Positions 1 through 8,624 of a DNA stretch of 64,000 nucleotides are shown piece by piece; the stretch's first letter is position 1, and the number at the start of each line of letters is the position of its first letter. Origin of the DNA: Planococcus kocurii (GTDB taxonomy: Bacteria > Bacillota > Bacilli > Bacillales_A > Planococcaceae); contig NZ_CP013661.2 of assembly GCF_001465835.2 (NCBI RefSeq), positions 434,001 to 498,000 of the forward strand. Direction: 5' to 3'. A model generated the notes under the pieces. The model made no database searches, was not told the DNA's origin, and saw only the letters and a list, made by a program, of their open reading frames with translations. The position numbers were made by a program, and so were the translations under genes.

Positions 1-11
1 GGGCATAAAAA

Positions 12-37
12 AAAGAGAGGGATTCCCTCTCTTTTGA
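12..37 (-). terminator. Rho-independent terminator after icd
   Basis: An inverted repeat (AAGAGAGGGA / TCCCTCTCTT) with a T-run on the minus strand lies just beyond the icd stop codon. It ends the citZ-icd transcript before whatever follows outside the window (mdh in B. subtilis, not visible here). Confidence 0.85.
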
Positions 38-45
38 TTTTAGGC

Positions 46-1314
46 TTATAAGTTTTTGATTAATTCATCAGCAAACTCAGAGCATTTCACTTCTGTAGCG
101 CCGTCCATTAGACGTGCAAAGTCGTAAGTTACAACTTTAGAAGCAATTGTTTTCTCCATAGAGTTTGTGATCATTTTAGCAGCTTCAGTCCATCCTAAAT
201 GTTCAAGCATTAATACGCCTGAAAGGATAACAGATGAAGGGTTTACCTTATCAAGACCAGCATATTTAGGAGCTGTTCCGTGAGTTGCTTCAAAAATCGC
301 ATGTCCAGTATCGTAGTTGATGTTCGCTCCAGGAGCAATACCAATTCCGCCTACTTGAGCAGCCAAAGCATCAGAAACGTAATCTCCGTTTAAGTTCATT
401 GTTGCAACAACATCGAACTCGCTTGGACGTGTAAGGATTTGTTGCAAGAAGATGTCAGCGATTGAATCTTTAACAAGAATTTTACCTGAAGCAAGTGCTT
501 CTTCTTGTGCTTTGTTCGCAGCGTCTGTCCCTTTTTCGTCTTTAATTGCATCGTATTCGTTCCATGTAAATACTTTGTCGCCGAATTCTTGCTCAGCCAC
601 TTCATAGCCCCAGTTTTTGAAAGCTCCTTCAGTGAACTTCATGATGTTCCCTTTATGAACAAGTGTCAATGATTCGCGGCCTTCAGTAATTGCGTAATTG
701 ATTGCAGCACGAACTAAACGTTTTGTTCCTTCTTCTGAGATTGGTTTAATACCAATACCTGAAGATTCCGGGAAACGGATGTTTTTAACGCCCATTTCGT
801 CTTGTAGGAATGCAATCAATTTTTTCACTTCATCCGAACCGTTAGCATATTCAATACCAGCATAGATATCTTCAGTGTTTTCACGGAAAATAACCATGTC
901 AGTATCTTCTGGGCGTTTAACCGGTGAAGGTACACCTTCGAAATAACGAACTGGACGTAGGCATGTGTAAAGATCCAATTCTTGGCGAAGTGCCACGTTC
1001 AATGAACGGATACCGCCACCGATTGGCGTAGTCAAAGGTCCTTTGATTGCGATTAGGTATTCGCGGATTACGTCAAGAGTTTCTTCTGGAAGCCATTCGC
1101 CTGTTTGGTCAAATGCTTTTTGTCCAGCAAGAACTTCTTTCCAAACAATTGATTTTTCGCCGTTATATGCTTTTGTAACTGCTTGTTCTAAAACACGCGA
1201 TGCTGCATGCCAGATGTCTGGTCCTGTTCCATCACCAATAATATAAGGAATTACCGCATTGTTAGGTACGTTCAAAACACCGTTTTCTACTGAGATTTTT
1301 TCGCCGTTAGTCAT
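46..1314 (-). CDS. icd: NADP-dependent isocitrate dehydrogenase
   Basis: This TCA-cycle enzyme oxidatively decarboxylates isocitrate to 2-oxoglutarate in the cytoplasm, producing NADPH. The 422-residue product has the classic family features: [14 protein letters not shown] near the N-terminus, the substrate-binding segment [13 protein letters not shown] with its phosphorylatable Ser, [13 protein letters not shown], and the [17 protein letters not shown] metal-binding region. Length matches the B. subtilis enzyme (423). The start MTNGEK is chosen over an upstream in-frame Met because AGGAGG sits about 8 nt before it. It lies 95 bp downstream of citZ with no terminator between them, as in the B. 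subtilis citZ-icd(-mdh) operon. A hairpin without a T-tract lies in the gap. Confidence 0.97.
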   Translation of the reverse strand: MTNGEKISVENGVLNVPNNAVIPYIIGDGTGPDIWHAASRVLEQAVTKAYNGEKSIVWKEVLAGQKAFDQTGEWLPEETLDVIREYLIAIKGPLTTPIGGGIRSLNVALRQELDLYTCLRPVRYFEGVPSPVKRPEDTDMVIFRENTEDIYAGIEYANGSDEVKKLIAFLQDEMGVKNIRFPESSGIGIKPISEEGTKRLVRAAINYAITEGRESLTLVHKGNIMKFTEGAFKNWGYEVAEQEFGDKVFTWNEYDAIKDEKGTDAANKAQEEALASGKILVKDSIADIFLQQILTRPSEFDVVATMNLNGDYVSDALAAQVGGIGIAPGANINYDTGHAIFEATHGTAPKYAGLDKVNPSSVILSGVLMLEHLGWTEAAKMITNSMEKTIASKVVTYDFARLMDGATEVKCSEFADELIKNL

Positions 1315-1341
1315 GTTAAATTTCCTCCTGTAGTCAAAGTC

Positions 1342-1369
1342 ATAGGGCTGCACAGAGTGCTAGCCCTAT
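1342..1369 (-). other. Intercistronic hairpin between citZ and icd
   Basis: ATAGGGCT / AGCCCTAT pair perfectly around an inner GCAC / GTGC stem, with no T-run on the minus-strand transcript. It is therefore unlikely to terminate. It sits about 28 nt before the icd start and could stabilise or set a processing boundary in the citZ-icd mRNA (inference). Confidence 0.6.
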
Positions 1370-1409
1370 AAGTTGTATTTTTTTATCTTACAATATAGAT
1401 AAAAATTTC

Positions 1410-2525
1410 TTATCGTTCTTCAACTGGCACATACGTTTGCATGCCCGGTCCAATGTATTCTGCACGTGGGCGGATCAAGCGGTTGTTTGAGTATTGCTCC
1501 AAAATGTGTGCCAACCAACCCGATGTACGTGACACGGCAAAAATCGGTGTGAACAAATCGTGTTCGATGTTCAAGCTATGGTAAACCGATGCCGAGTAAA
1601 AATCAACGTTCGGTGGCAAGTTTTTCTGACCGGTAACGATTTCATCGATTTTCACCGACATGTCGTACCATTTTTCTTCGCCGCGAATTTTGGTCAATTT
1701 CTGTGACATGTCGCGTAAGTGCTTTGCACGTGGATCGCCTTTGCGGTAAACCCGGTGACCAAAGCCCATAATTTTTTCTTTGTTGGCTAGTTTTTCGTTG
1801 ATGACTGTTTCCACGTTATCGACCGAGCCGATTTCCGTTAACATCTTCATCACTTGCTCGTTCGCACCACCGTGAAGAGGGCCTTTTAACGCACCAATTG
1901 CCGCAGTGACACCGGAATACACATCCGACAAGGTTGCGACTGCCACGCGTGCCGTAAACGTCGAAGCGTTCAATTCGTGATCTGCATGTAAAACTAATGC
2001 TTTGTTAAACGCTTCTTCTTCAATCGCTTCTGGCAATTCACCAGACAACATGTACAAGAAGTTTGCCGCAAAACTCAAGTCTGTTTTCGGTGCAACAGGT
2101 TCTTGACCATTGCGGATGCGACCGAAAGCTGTTACCAACGTTGAAATTTTCGCTTGGATTTTAATGGCTTTGCGGTAGTTGGCTTCAGGCTCCATCACTT
2201 CTGCTTCTTCATCGAACAAACCAAGCATCGAAACTGCCGTACGTAGTGCAGCCATCGGGTGAACGTGTTTGATGTCGTAGGTTTTAAAATGATCCAACAC
2301 GGCTTGTGGAACGGCCATGTTGTCCGCTAATTGTTGCTTGAGTTCCGCCAATTCGTTTGCTTTTGGCAGGCGCTGGTGCCACAACAAGTAAATCACTTCT
2401 TCAAAACTTGCGTTAACGGCTAAATCATCGATATCGTAGCCGACGTATGTAAGTGTGTCATCAATAATCGAGCTAATGGCCGATTGTGTTGCTACTACAC
2501 CTTCTAAACCTTTTGACGATGTCAT
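1410..2525 (-). CDS. citZ: Citrate synthase
   Basis: Condenses oxaloacetate with acetyl-CoA, the entry step of the TCA cycle. The 371-residue product matches Bacillus CitZ in length. It shows the citrate synthase signature GFGHRVYRKGDPRAKHL with a catalytic His, the upstream GPLHGGANEQVMKML His segment, and the DFYSASVYHSL Asp region. The start at MTSSKG is supported by AGAAGGAG about 7 nt upstream. It is the first gene of a citZ-icd unit. A consensus-like sigma-A promoter, an adjoining cre site and a terminator-like hairpin in the leader suggest carbon catabolite control by CcpA plus possible transcript attenuation. Confidence 0.97.
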   Translation of the reverse strand: MTSSKGLEGVVATQSAISSIIDDTLTYVGYDIDDLAVNASFEEVIYLLWHQRLPKANELAELKQQLADNMAVPQAVLDHFKTYDIKHVHPMAALRTAVSMLGLFDEEAEVMEPEANYRKAIKIQAKISTLVTAFGRIRNGQEPVAPKTDLSFAANFLYMLSGELPEAIEEEAFNKALVLHADHELNASTFTARVAVATLSDVYSGVTAAIGALKGPLHGGANEQVMKMLTEIGSVDNVETVINEKLANKEKIMGFGHRVYRKGDPRAKHLRDMSQKLTKIRGEEKWYDMSVKIDEIVTGQKNLPPNVDFYSASVYHSLNIEHDLFTPIFAVSRTSGWLAHILEQYSNNRLIRPRAEYIGPGMQTYVPVEER

Positions 2526-2562
2526 TTAAATCGCTCCTTCTCTAATCTAATTCACCATTCCC

Positions 2563-2594
2563 AAAAAAAAATGCAGAATGATGTCTCATCTGCG
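2563..2594 (-). terminator. Intrinsic-terminator-like hairpin in the citZ leader
   Basis: On the minus strand GCAGATGA pairs with TCATTCTGC (one bulged T), followed by nine T residues. It lies about 35 nt downstream of the predicted citZ transcription start and 38 nt before the ATG. It is therefore either an attenuator within the citZ leader or the terminator of read-through from fxsA. Confidence 0.7.
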
Positions 2595-2628
2595 TTTATG
2601 AACTTCTGTTTTTTGACCTTACTAAGCT

Positions 2629-2657
2629 ATTATAATCAACTTTGTAGAATTTGTGAA
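2629..2657 (-). promoter_or_regulatory. citZ sigma-A promoter
   Basis: On the minus strand: -35 TTCACA (2652-2657), 17-bp spacer, -10 TATAAT (2629-2634). The predicted start is near 2622, giving a leader of about 95 nt before citZ. Confidence 0.7.
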
Positions 2658-2671
2658 TGGAAACGCTTATA
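2658..2671 (-). promoter_or_regulatory. cre site (CcpA operator) upstream of citZ
   Basis: TATAAGCGTTTCCA matches the cre consensus TGWAARCGYTWNCW at 13 of 14 positions and directly abuts the -35 box of citZ. CcpA-HPr(Ser-P) bound here would be expected to repress citZ, as known for B. subtilis. The ccpA gene is at 49.4-50.4 kb in this window. Confidence 0.65.
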
Positions 2672-2704
2672 GAAATTAAATTTCCTCTCTGAAACGATGG
2701 AAAT

Positions 2705-2733
2705 ACCCGGCATTATCTTACGATAACCCGGGT
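2705..2733 (-). terminator. Hairpin at the fxsA 3' end
   Basis: ACCCGG..TTATC / GATAA..CCGGGT forms a stem overlapping the fxsA stop codon. The following T-tract is poor (ATTTCC), so it is a weak terminator or a 3'-end stabiliser. Confidence 0.5.
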
Positions 2734-3099
2734 GTTTTTCATCTTTTTGTGAATCATTCGGTAAATGAATGGCTTATACATTTTTTGAGTAGGGCTAAAA
2801 AGCAGTGTAAATCCCACTGCATCAGAGATAAACCCAGGCGTCAGCAGCAAAACTCCGCCAACTAAAATGAATGCCGCATTCAACAATTGATCACCAGGAG
2901 CCTCGAAACTATTCATTCCTGCTTGAATATCTTTTAATGCTTTTAAACCTTGTTTTTTAGCCAGGAAAGCGCCTAACAAGCCCGTTGCCACAATAATTGC
3001 CAGCGTAACGAAAAAGCCAAGCTTGCCTCCTGCCCAGATTAACAAAGCCAATTCAAGAGACGGTACAATAATTAAGGCCAAGAAAATCCATTTCATCAT
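2713..3099 (-). CDS. fxsA: FxsA family membrane protein
   Basis: A 128-residue FxsA-family (YtzA-like) membrane protein. E. coli FxsA counters F-exclusion of phage T7 by binding the phage PifA system, but the role in Bacillales is unknown. The sequence shows an N-terminal hydrophobic segment (about residues 4-21), a second (about 28-48) and a third (about 73-100), the family motif GLLGAFLAKKQGLKAL, and a basic C-terminal tail. The start is supported by AAGGAGG 9 nt upstream. It lies 24 bp downstream of pyk and probably belongs to the pfkA-pyk-fxsA transcript, the arrangement seen in B. subtilis. Confidence 0.85.
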   Translation of the reverse strand: MMKWIFLALIIVPSLELALLIWAGGKLGFFVTLAIIVATGLLGAFLAKKQGLKALKDIQAGMNSFEAPGDQLLNAAFILVGGVLLLTPGFISDAVGFTLLFSPTQKMYKPFIYRMIHKKMKNTRVIVR

Positions 3100-3123
3100 T
3101 TTGACCAGCCTCCTTGTGGAATT

Positions 3124-4884
3124 TTACAGAACACTTGCATGGCCGTGATAGACGATGCCTGATTCTGCGTCCATTGTAATATCGTAATTTGTTTTAATTA
3201 GAGTAGTTGCTTCTCTAACACCCACGATAACCGGAATTCCAAGACTCAAACCAACTACTGCTGCATGACTCGTTAATCCGCCTTCTTCGGTGATAATCCC
3301 TGCACATTTGTTGATGGCTGGCATCATGTCACGATCTGTTCCGATTGTTACGATGATTTTACCTTCTGTATCGATTGCTAGTGCTTCTTCTGCATTTCTA
3401 ACAACGACAGTTTCTGCAAAAGCAACTGTCTTGCCAATTCCTTGACCTTTAGCCAGGATATCGCCAATAACATGAACTTTCATTAAGTTAGTTGTACCCG
3501 CTTGTCCTACAGGGACACCTGCTGTGATAACGACAAGGTCGCCGTGTTTCACATAGCCATGCTTCAAGCTTTCGTCAACTGCATTTTCGAGCAATTCATC
3601 TGTCGAATGGACTGACGCACCAATAATTGGTTGTACGCCCCATACTAAAGATAGTTTGCGCGCTGGACGTTCTGAAGATGTTACTGCGATGATTGGTGCT
3701 CCCGGGCGATATTTAGAAATCATTTTCGCCGTTGTGCCACTTTCAGTTGGTGCAATAATGGCACGAACCTTTAAGTTCAAAGCCGTATAAGCTACAGCTT
3801 GACCAATCGCTTCTGTCATATTCGACTCTTTTTCTTTTCTTCTATTTGAAACAATTTGCTTATAATTTAACGCAGATTCTGTCGTTTCGGCAATGCGATG
3901 CATCGTTTCGACTGATTCGACAGGATAAATACCCGCGGCCGTTTCACCTGACAACATAATAGCGTCTGTGCCATCAAAAATTGCGTTAGCAACGTCACTT
4001 GCTTCTGCGCGTGTCGGGCGCGGATTACGCTGCATAGAATCTAACATTTGCGTAGCGGTAATAACTGGTTTACCTGCACTATTGCATTTTTCGATCAATG
4101 ATTTTTGAACTAGCGGAACTTCTTCTGCTGGAATTTCTACACCTAAATCTCCACGTGCCACCATCAAGCCATCGGAAACCATAATGATTTCATCAATATT
4201 GTCGACACCTTCTTGGTTTTCGATTTTCGGAATAATTTGTATATGCGAGCCATTGTTTTTTTCAAGCAAGCCACGGATTTCCATCACATCTGAACTTCTT
4301 CTAACAAATGAAGCCGCAACAAAATCAACGTTTTGTTCAATGCCAAATAAGATATCTTGTGCATCTTTTTCAGTAATACCAGGCAATTGAACTGAAACGC
4401 CTGGAACGTTAACACCTTTTTTACTTTTTAATGTTCCAGCATTTTGAACTGATGTATGGATAATGCCGTTTTCCATATCGAGACTTTCAACACGCAATTC
4501 GATCAAGCCATCATCCAAAAGAATGATTGATCCTGCCTTAACATCTTCGATTAATTGGTCGTAAGTAATTGAAAATCGCTCAGCAGTCCCCAACACTTCA
4601 GTCATGGAAACTTCGATTTTCTGACCTGTTACTAGTTCAATCGAATCGTTCTCCATCTGATGTGTACGAATCTCAGGACCTTTTGTGTCCAACAAAATCC
4701 CAACAATTTTACCAGCTTTATCAGCTGCTTCGCGAATTCGTTTAATACGTAAAGCGTGTTCTTCGTGATTACCGTGCGAAAAGTTTAAACGAGCTACGTT
4801 CATTCCCGCTTCGATTAAGCGTTCTAGTAGTTCAGGTGATTCACTTGCAGGACCGATCGTACATACAATTTTCGTTTTTCTCAA
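3124..4884 (-). CDS. pyk: Pyruvate kinase with C-terminal PEP-utiliser domain
   Basis: Converts PEP and ADP to pyruvate and ATP, the last glycolytic step. The product has the TIM-barrel core ([17 protein letters not shown], the catalytic region [15 protein letters not shown], and [11 protein letters not shown]), then an extra C-terminal phosphohistidine-swivel domain containing [15 protein letters not shown], typical of Bacillus/Geobacillus pyruvate kinases of about 585 residues. The chosen start is TTG ([13 protein letters not shown], 586 residues): GGAG is 8 nt upstream and this matches the B. subtilis N-terminus. An in-frame GTG nine bases upstream overlaps the Shine-Dalgarno. It is 22 bp after pfkA, an obvious operon. 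Confidence 0.96.
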   Translation of the reverse strand: MRKTKIVCTIGPASESPELLERLIEAGMNVARLNFSHGNHEEHALRIKRIREAADKAGKIVGILLDTKGPEIRTHQMENDSIELVTGQKIEVSMTEVLGTAERFSITYDQLIEDVKAGSIILLDDGLIELRVESLDMENGIIHTSVQNAGTLKSKKGVNVPGVSVQLPGITEKDAQDILFGIEQNVDFVAASFVRRSSDVMEIRGLLEKNNGSHIQIIPKIENQEGVDNIDEIIMVSDGLMVARGDLGVEIPAEEVPLVQKSLIEKCNSAGKPVITATQMLDSMQRNPRPTRAEASDVANAIFDGTDAIMLSGETAAGIYPVESVETMHRIAETTESALNYKQIVSNRRKEKESNMTEAIGQAVAYTALNLKVRAIIAPTESGTTAKMISKYRPGAPIIAVTSSERPARKLSLVWGVQPIIGASVHSTDELLENAVDESLKHGYVKHGDLVVITAGVPVGQAGTTNLMKVHVIGDILAKGQGIGKTVAFAETVVVRNAEEALAIDTEGKIIVTIGTDRDMMPAINKCAGIITEEGGLTSHAAVVGLSLGIPVIVGVREATTLIKTNYDITMDAESGIVYHGHASVL

Positions 4885-4906
4885 TAAACTCACTCCATTT
4901 ACTATT

Positions 4907-5887
<981 letters not shown>

Positions 5888-6016
5888 TTACTCTTTTTAC
5901 CTTACCACGACATGGCCTTACTGTCAGTCCTGAAAAGTCGTGAGACATGTTAAGTGTTTATGAAGGTAGTCTGATTTATCCTCCAGAAAAAATATTATTG
6001 TTTGTATTGCGGAAAT

Positions 6017-6041
6017 CAAAAAAACCGCCGAGGCGGTTTTT
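6017..6041 (-). terminator. Rho-independent terminator after accA
   Basis: AAACCGCC / GGCGGTTT hairpin followed by a T-run on the minus strand, directly after the accA stop. It separates the accDA transcript from pfkA-pyk. Confidence 0.9.
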
Positions 6042-6043
6042 CA

Positions 6044-7012
6044 TCATTCGCTGAATACACCAATTGATTTGAATTTGTTATAACGCTGTTCAATCAGCTC
6101 TTCTCCAGACATCCCGTTCAACTCTTCCAATGAACGTCTGATTGCTTCTGAAATGATGGCTGCTTGCTTTTGAGGATTGTGATGCGCACCCCCACGCACT
6201 TCAGGAATCATATGTTCAATTATTTTCATTTCCAAAAGGTCAGGCGCTGTAATTTTCATCGCTTCAGCAGCTGTTTGTGCTAACGCAGAATCTTTCCACA
6301 AAATGGATGCTGCTCCTTCAGGAGAGATAACAGAGAATGTCGAATTCTCTAGCATTAAAATTTGATTTCCGACACCAAGTGCTAGTGCACCACCACTTCC
6401 ACCTTCACCGATGACAATTGACAAAACCGGCACTTCAAGTCCAGCCATTTCGACTAAATTACGTGCAATGGCCTCACTTTGTCCGCGTTCTTCTGCAGCT
6501 TTTCCAGGATAGGCGCCTTTTGTGTCAATCAAGCAAATGATAGGACGCTTGAATTTTTCAGCTTGCTTCATTAGCCGCAAGGCTTTTCGATAGCCTTCAG
6601 GATGAGGCATACCAAAATTACGACGAACATTTTCTTTTGTGTCCTTGCCACGCTGATGGCCGATAATAGTAACCGGCTGACCGTGGAAAGAAGCGATTCC
6701 ACTAACGATGGCAGCGTCATCTCCGTACAAGCGATCTCCATGCAATTCAATGAAATCGTTAAAAATCATCGGTATGTAATCGAGCGTTGTTGGTCGTTCA
6801 GGATGACGAGCCACTTGAACACGGTCCCAAGGTTTCATGTTTTCGTAAATTTCTTCTTCTAGTTTAGAGAAACGCTCTTCTAAAGACTTGATTTCTGAAC
6901 TCAAGTCTACTTCAGCGTTTGCTGTGTAATCTTTTAGCTCAGAGATTTTTGCACGCAGCTGAATAAGTGGTTCTTCAAAAGGCAATGTTTTTTTACCGTT
7001 CTTTTTAACCAT
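6044..7012 (-). CDS. accA: Acetyl-CoA carboxylase carboxyltransferase subunit alpha
   Basis: Together with AccD it transfers carboxyl from carboxybiotin to acetyl-CoA, giving malonyl-CoA for fatty-acid synthesis. The 322-residue product shows the AccA N-terminal helical region followed by a crotonase-type carboxyltransferase core with the motifs [24 protein letters not shown] and [17 protein letters not shown]. The start MVKKNG is chosen because AAAGGAG lies about 9 nt upstream. Longer in-frame versions lie wholly inside accD. It overlaps the end of accD by 8 bp, indicating translational coupling of the two subunits. Confidence 0.97.
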   Translation of the reverse strand: MVKKNGKKTLPFEEPLIQLRAKISELKDYTANAEVDLSSEIKSLEERFSKLEEEIYENMKPWDRVQVARHPERPTTLDYIPMIFNDFIELHGDRLYGDDAAIVSGIASFHGQPVTIIGHQRGKDTKENVRRNFGMPHPEGYRKALRLMKQAEKFKRPIICLIDTKGAYPGKAAEERGQSEAIARNLVEMAGLEVPVLSIVIGEGGSGGALALGVGNQILMLENSTFSVISPEGAASILWKDSALAQTAAEAMKITAPDLLEMKIIEHMIPEVRGGAHHNPQKQAAIISEAIRRSLEELNGMSGEELIEQRYNKFKSIGVFSE

Positions 7013-7877
7013 TTGTGACAGCTCCTTTCGTGTGAAGGCGCACGATGGTCGCCAGTGTATGTTGCATCGAAGCACGGTGGACAACTGCATCTAATTGACC
7101 ATGCGCCAATAAAAACTCAGCAGTCTGAAAATCTTCCGGCAATTTTTCGCGGACGGTTTGCTCAATAACGCGACGACCTGCAAAACCGATCAGTGCTTTT
7201 GGTTCGGCAATATTGATGTCTCCTACTGATGCAAAACTTGCTGATACACCACCTGTTGTTGGATGCGTCAAGACTGACACAAAAAGTAAACCTTCATTGC
7301 TGTGACGCTTTAATGCTACACTGGTTTTCGCCATTTGCATTAGAGATAAAACCCCTTCTTGCATACGCGCACCGCCACTCGCTGTGAAAATGATAAATGG
7401 CAATTTGCGTTCTGTAGCCGCTTCAATGGCGCGCGTAATTTTTTCACCGACAACCGAGCCCATTGAACCCATACGGAAATGCGAATCCATTACAGCTAAC
7501 ACAATATCTTGTCCTTGCAGTTTACCAGAACCCGTTAACACGGCTTCGTTCAAACCAGTTTTTTCGCTGTCTGCTTGAACTTTTTCCGTATATCCTGGAA
7601 AGCCAAGCGGATTTTGTGATTTCAAATGGTCGTCCATTGACTCGAAGCTGTCTCCATCCAATAAACTATTTATCCGTTCGTAAGCGGTCATTTTAAAATG
7701 ATGATCGCATTTCGGGCAAACTTTTTTATTTTTTTCTAAATCTTTTGTTAAGGTAATTTCCTTGCAAGAAGGACATTTCGTCATCAAACCTTCTGGTACA
7801 TCTTTTGCAGATTTTGACGGCATGGTTGCTTCTTTGCTATCTTTATTGCGTTTAAAAATATCACGAATGATTGCCAT
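7005..7877 (-). CDS. accD: Acetyl-CoA carboxylase carboxyltransferase subunit beta
   Basis: Beta subunit of the carboxyltransferase that makes malonyl-CoA. The 290-residue product carries the N-terminal zinc ribbon (CPSC, then CPKC 19 residues later) at about residues 35-60 and a carboxyltransferase domain with [12 protein letters not shown] and [11 protein letters not shown]. It length-matches B. subtilis AccD (290). A GAGAG-type Shine-Dalgarno precedes MAIIRD. Its start lies 17 bp inside the end of the preceding GntR-family gene and its end overlaps accA, so regulator-accD-accA form one tightly packed operon. Confidence 0.97.
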   Translation of the reverse strand: MAIIRDIFKRNKDSKEATMPSKSAKDVPEGLMTKCPSCKEITLTKDLEKNKKVCPKCDHHFKMTAYERINSLLDGDSFESMDDHLKSQNPLGFPGYTEKVQADSEKTGLNEAVLTGSGKLQGQDIVLAVMDSHFRMGSMGSVVGEKITRAIEAATERKLPFIIFTASGGARMQEGVLSLMQMAKTSVALKRHSNEGLLFVSVLTHPTTGGVSASFASVGDINIAEPKALIGFAGRRVIEQTVREKLPEDFQTAEFLLAHGQLDAVVHRASMQHTLATIVRLHTKGAVTNG

Positions 7878-8511
7878 TGTGTGTTCTCTCCTTTTTTAGC
7901 CAGTCACTCCAAGTTCGAAACTCTCGAATAGCTGTATCTGCGTCTTGTTGCTCGATTGCTACTAGTATACTGTTCATAAAATCAATTTCATCAAAAGAAA
8001 TGGTTCCATCATATGGGTTGCCACTATATTGCGTAAGCAAAAACCAAATTTTTAACGACAAACGATTGCCAGACAAGACCATTAGTTCTCTAACAAAGTC
8101 TTGACGCTGAAAACTTTCATCTTTTAAGCGCAACCGAAAACTGTCCCAAACTTTCATTTGGCTAATGGTTTCATTTCGACAAATTATATGAATAGCAGCG
8201 ATTTCATGAAGCAACCGAGTTTCCCAGACATCTTCATGTGACCGATTATCCTGTAAAACAAAAGTTGATAGAACTTCAACCAATTTATGGTTTCTGTGAT
8301 CAGACAAAAAGGTACCTTCTCCTCTACGAGTCTCAATCAACCCCAACAGTTCAAGACTACGAAGCGCTTCTCGCAATGTTGAACGGCCCACTTGCATCGT
8401 TTCAGCCAATTCTCTTTCAGATGGAATGCGCTCTCCAGGCTTGATTTTTTCCTGTCGAATCATATCACGAATGTCCCGTACTATATCTAAATAACGTTTC
8501 GATTGATTCAT
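7861..8511 (-). CDS. GntR/FadR-family transcriptional regulator, upstream of accDA
   Basis: A 216-residue DNA-binding regulator. The N-terminal winged helix is plain: [18 protein letters not shown], then [19 protein letters not shown] and GEGTFL (about residues 22-68). The C-terminal part is all-helical, as in the FadR (FCD) ligand-binding subfamily, but the metal-binding His/Asp residues of FCD domains are not obvious to me. It overlaps accD by 17 bp and is co-transcribed with accDA. A palindrome AGTGGTCTGGCCACT 30 nt before its start resembles FadR/LldR-type operators. I infer that it autoregulates the operon in response to an acyl-CoA or related metabolite. The ligand is unknown. Confidence 0.85.
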   Translation of the reverse strand: MNQSKRYLDIVRDIRDMIRQEKIKPGERIPSERELAETMQVGRSTLREALRSLELLGLIETRRGEGTFLSDHRNHKLVEVLSTFVLQDNRSHEDVWETRLLHEIAAIHIICRNETISQMKVWDSFRLRLKDESFQRQDFVRELMVLSGNRLSLKIWFLLTQYSGNPYDGTISFDEIDFMNSILVAIEQQDADTAIREFRTWSDWLKKERTHNGNHS

Positions 8512-8540
8512 GATGGTTCCTCAGTTCCCATTTTTTTGAA

Positions 8541-8555
8541 AGTGGTCTGGCCACT
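8541..8555. promoter_or_regulatory. Probable GntR-family operator before the gntR-accDA operon
   Basis: AGTGG-TCTGG-CCACT is a 5-bp-arm palindrome with the TGGTC..GCCA spacing of FadR-subfamily sites. It lies 30-44 bp upstream of the regulator's ATG, as expected for autoregulation. Confidence 0.5.
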
Positions 8556-8594
8556 CATATCCTTTACCTTACAAAAAAAATACTGTTACGTAAA

Positions 8595-8624
8595 GAAAAA
8601 ACTGCTTTTCTTTGAGAAAAGCAG
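8595..8624 (-). terminator. Rho-independent terminator after dnaE
   Basis: ACTGCTTTTCT / AGAAAAGCAGT stem, three-base loop, T-run. It starts at the dnaE stop codon. Confidence 0.9.
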
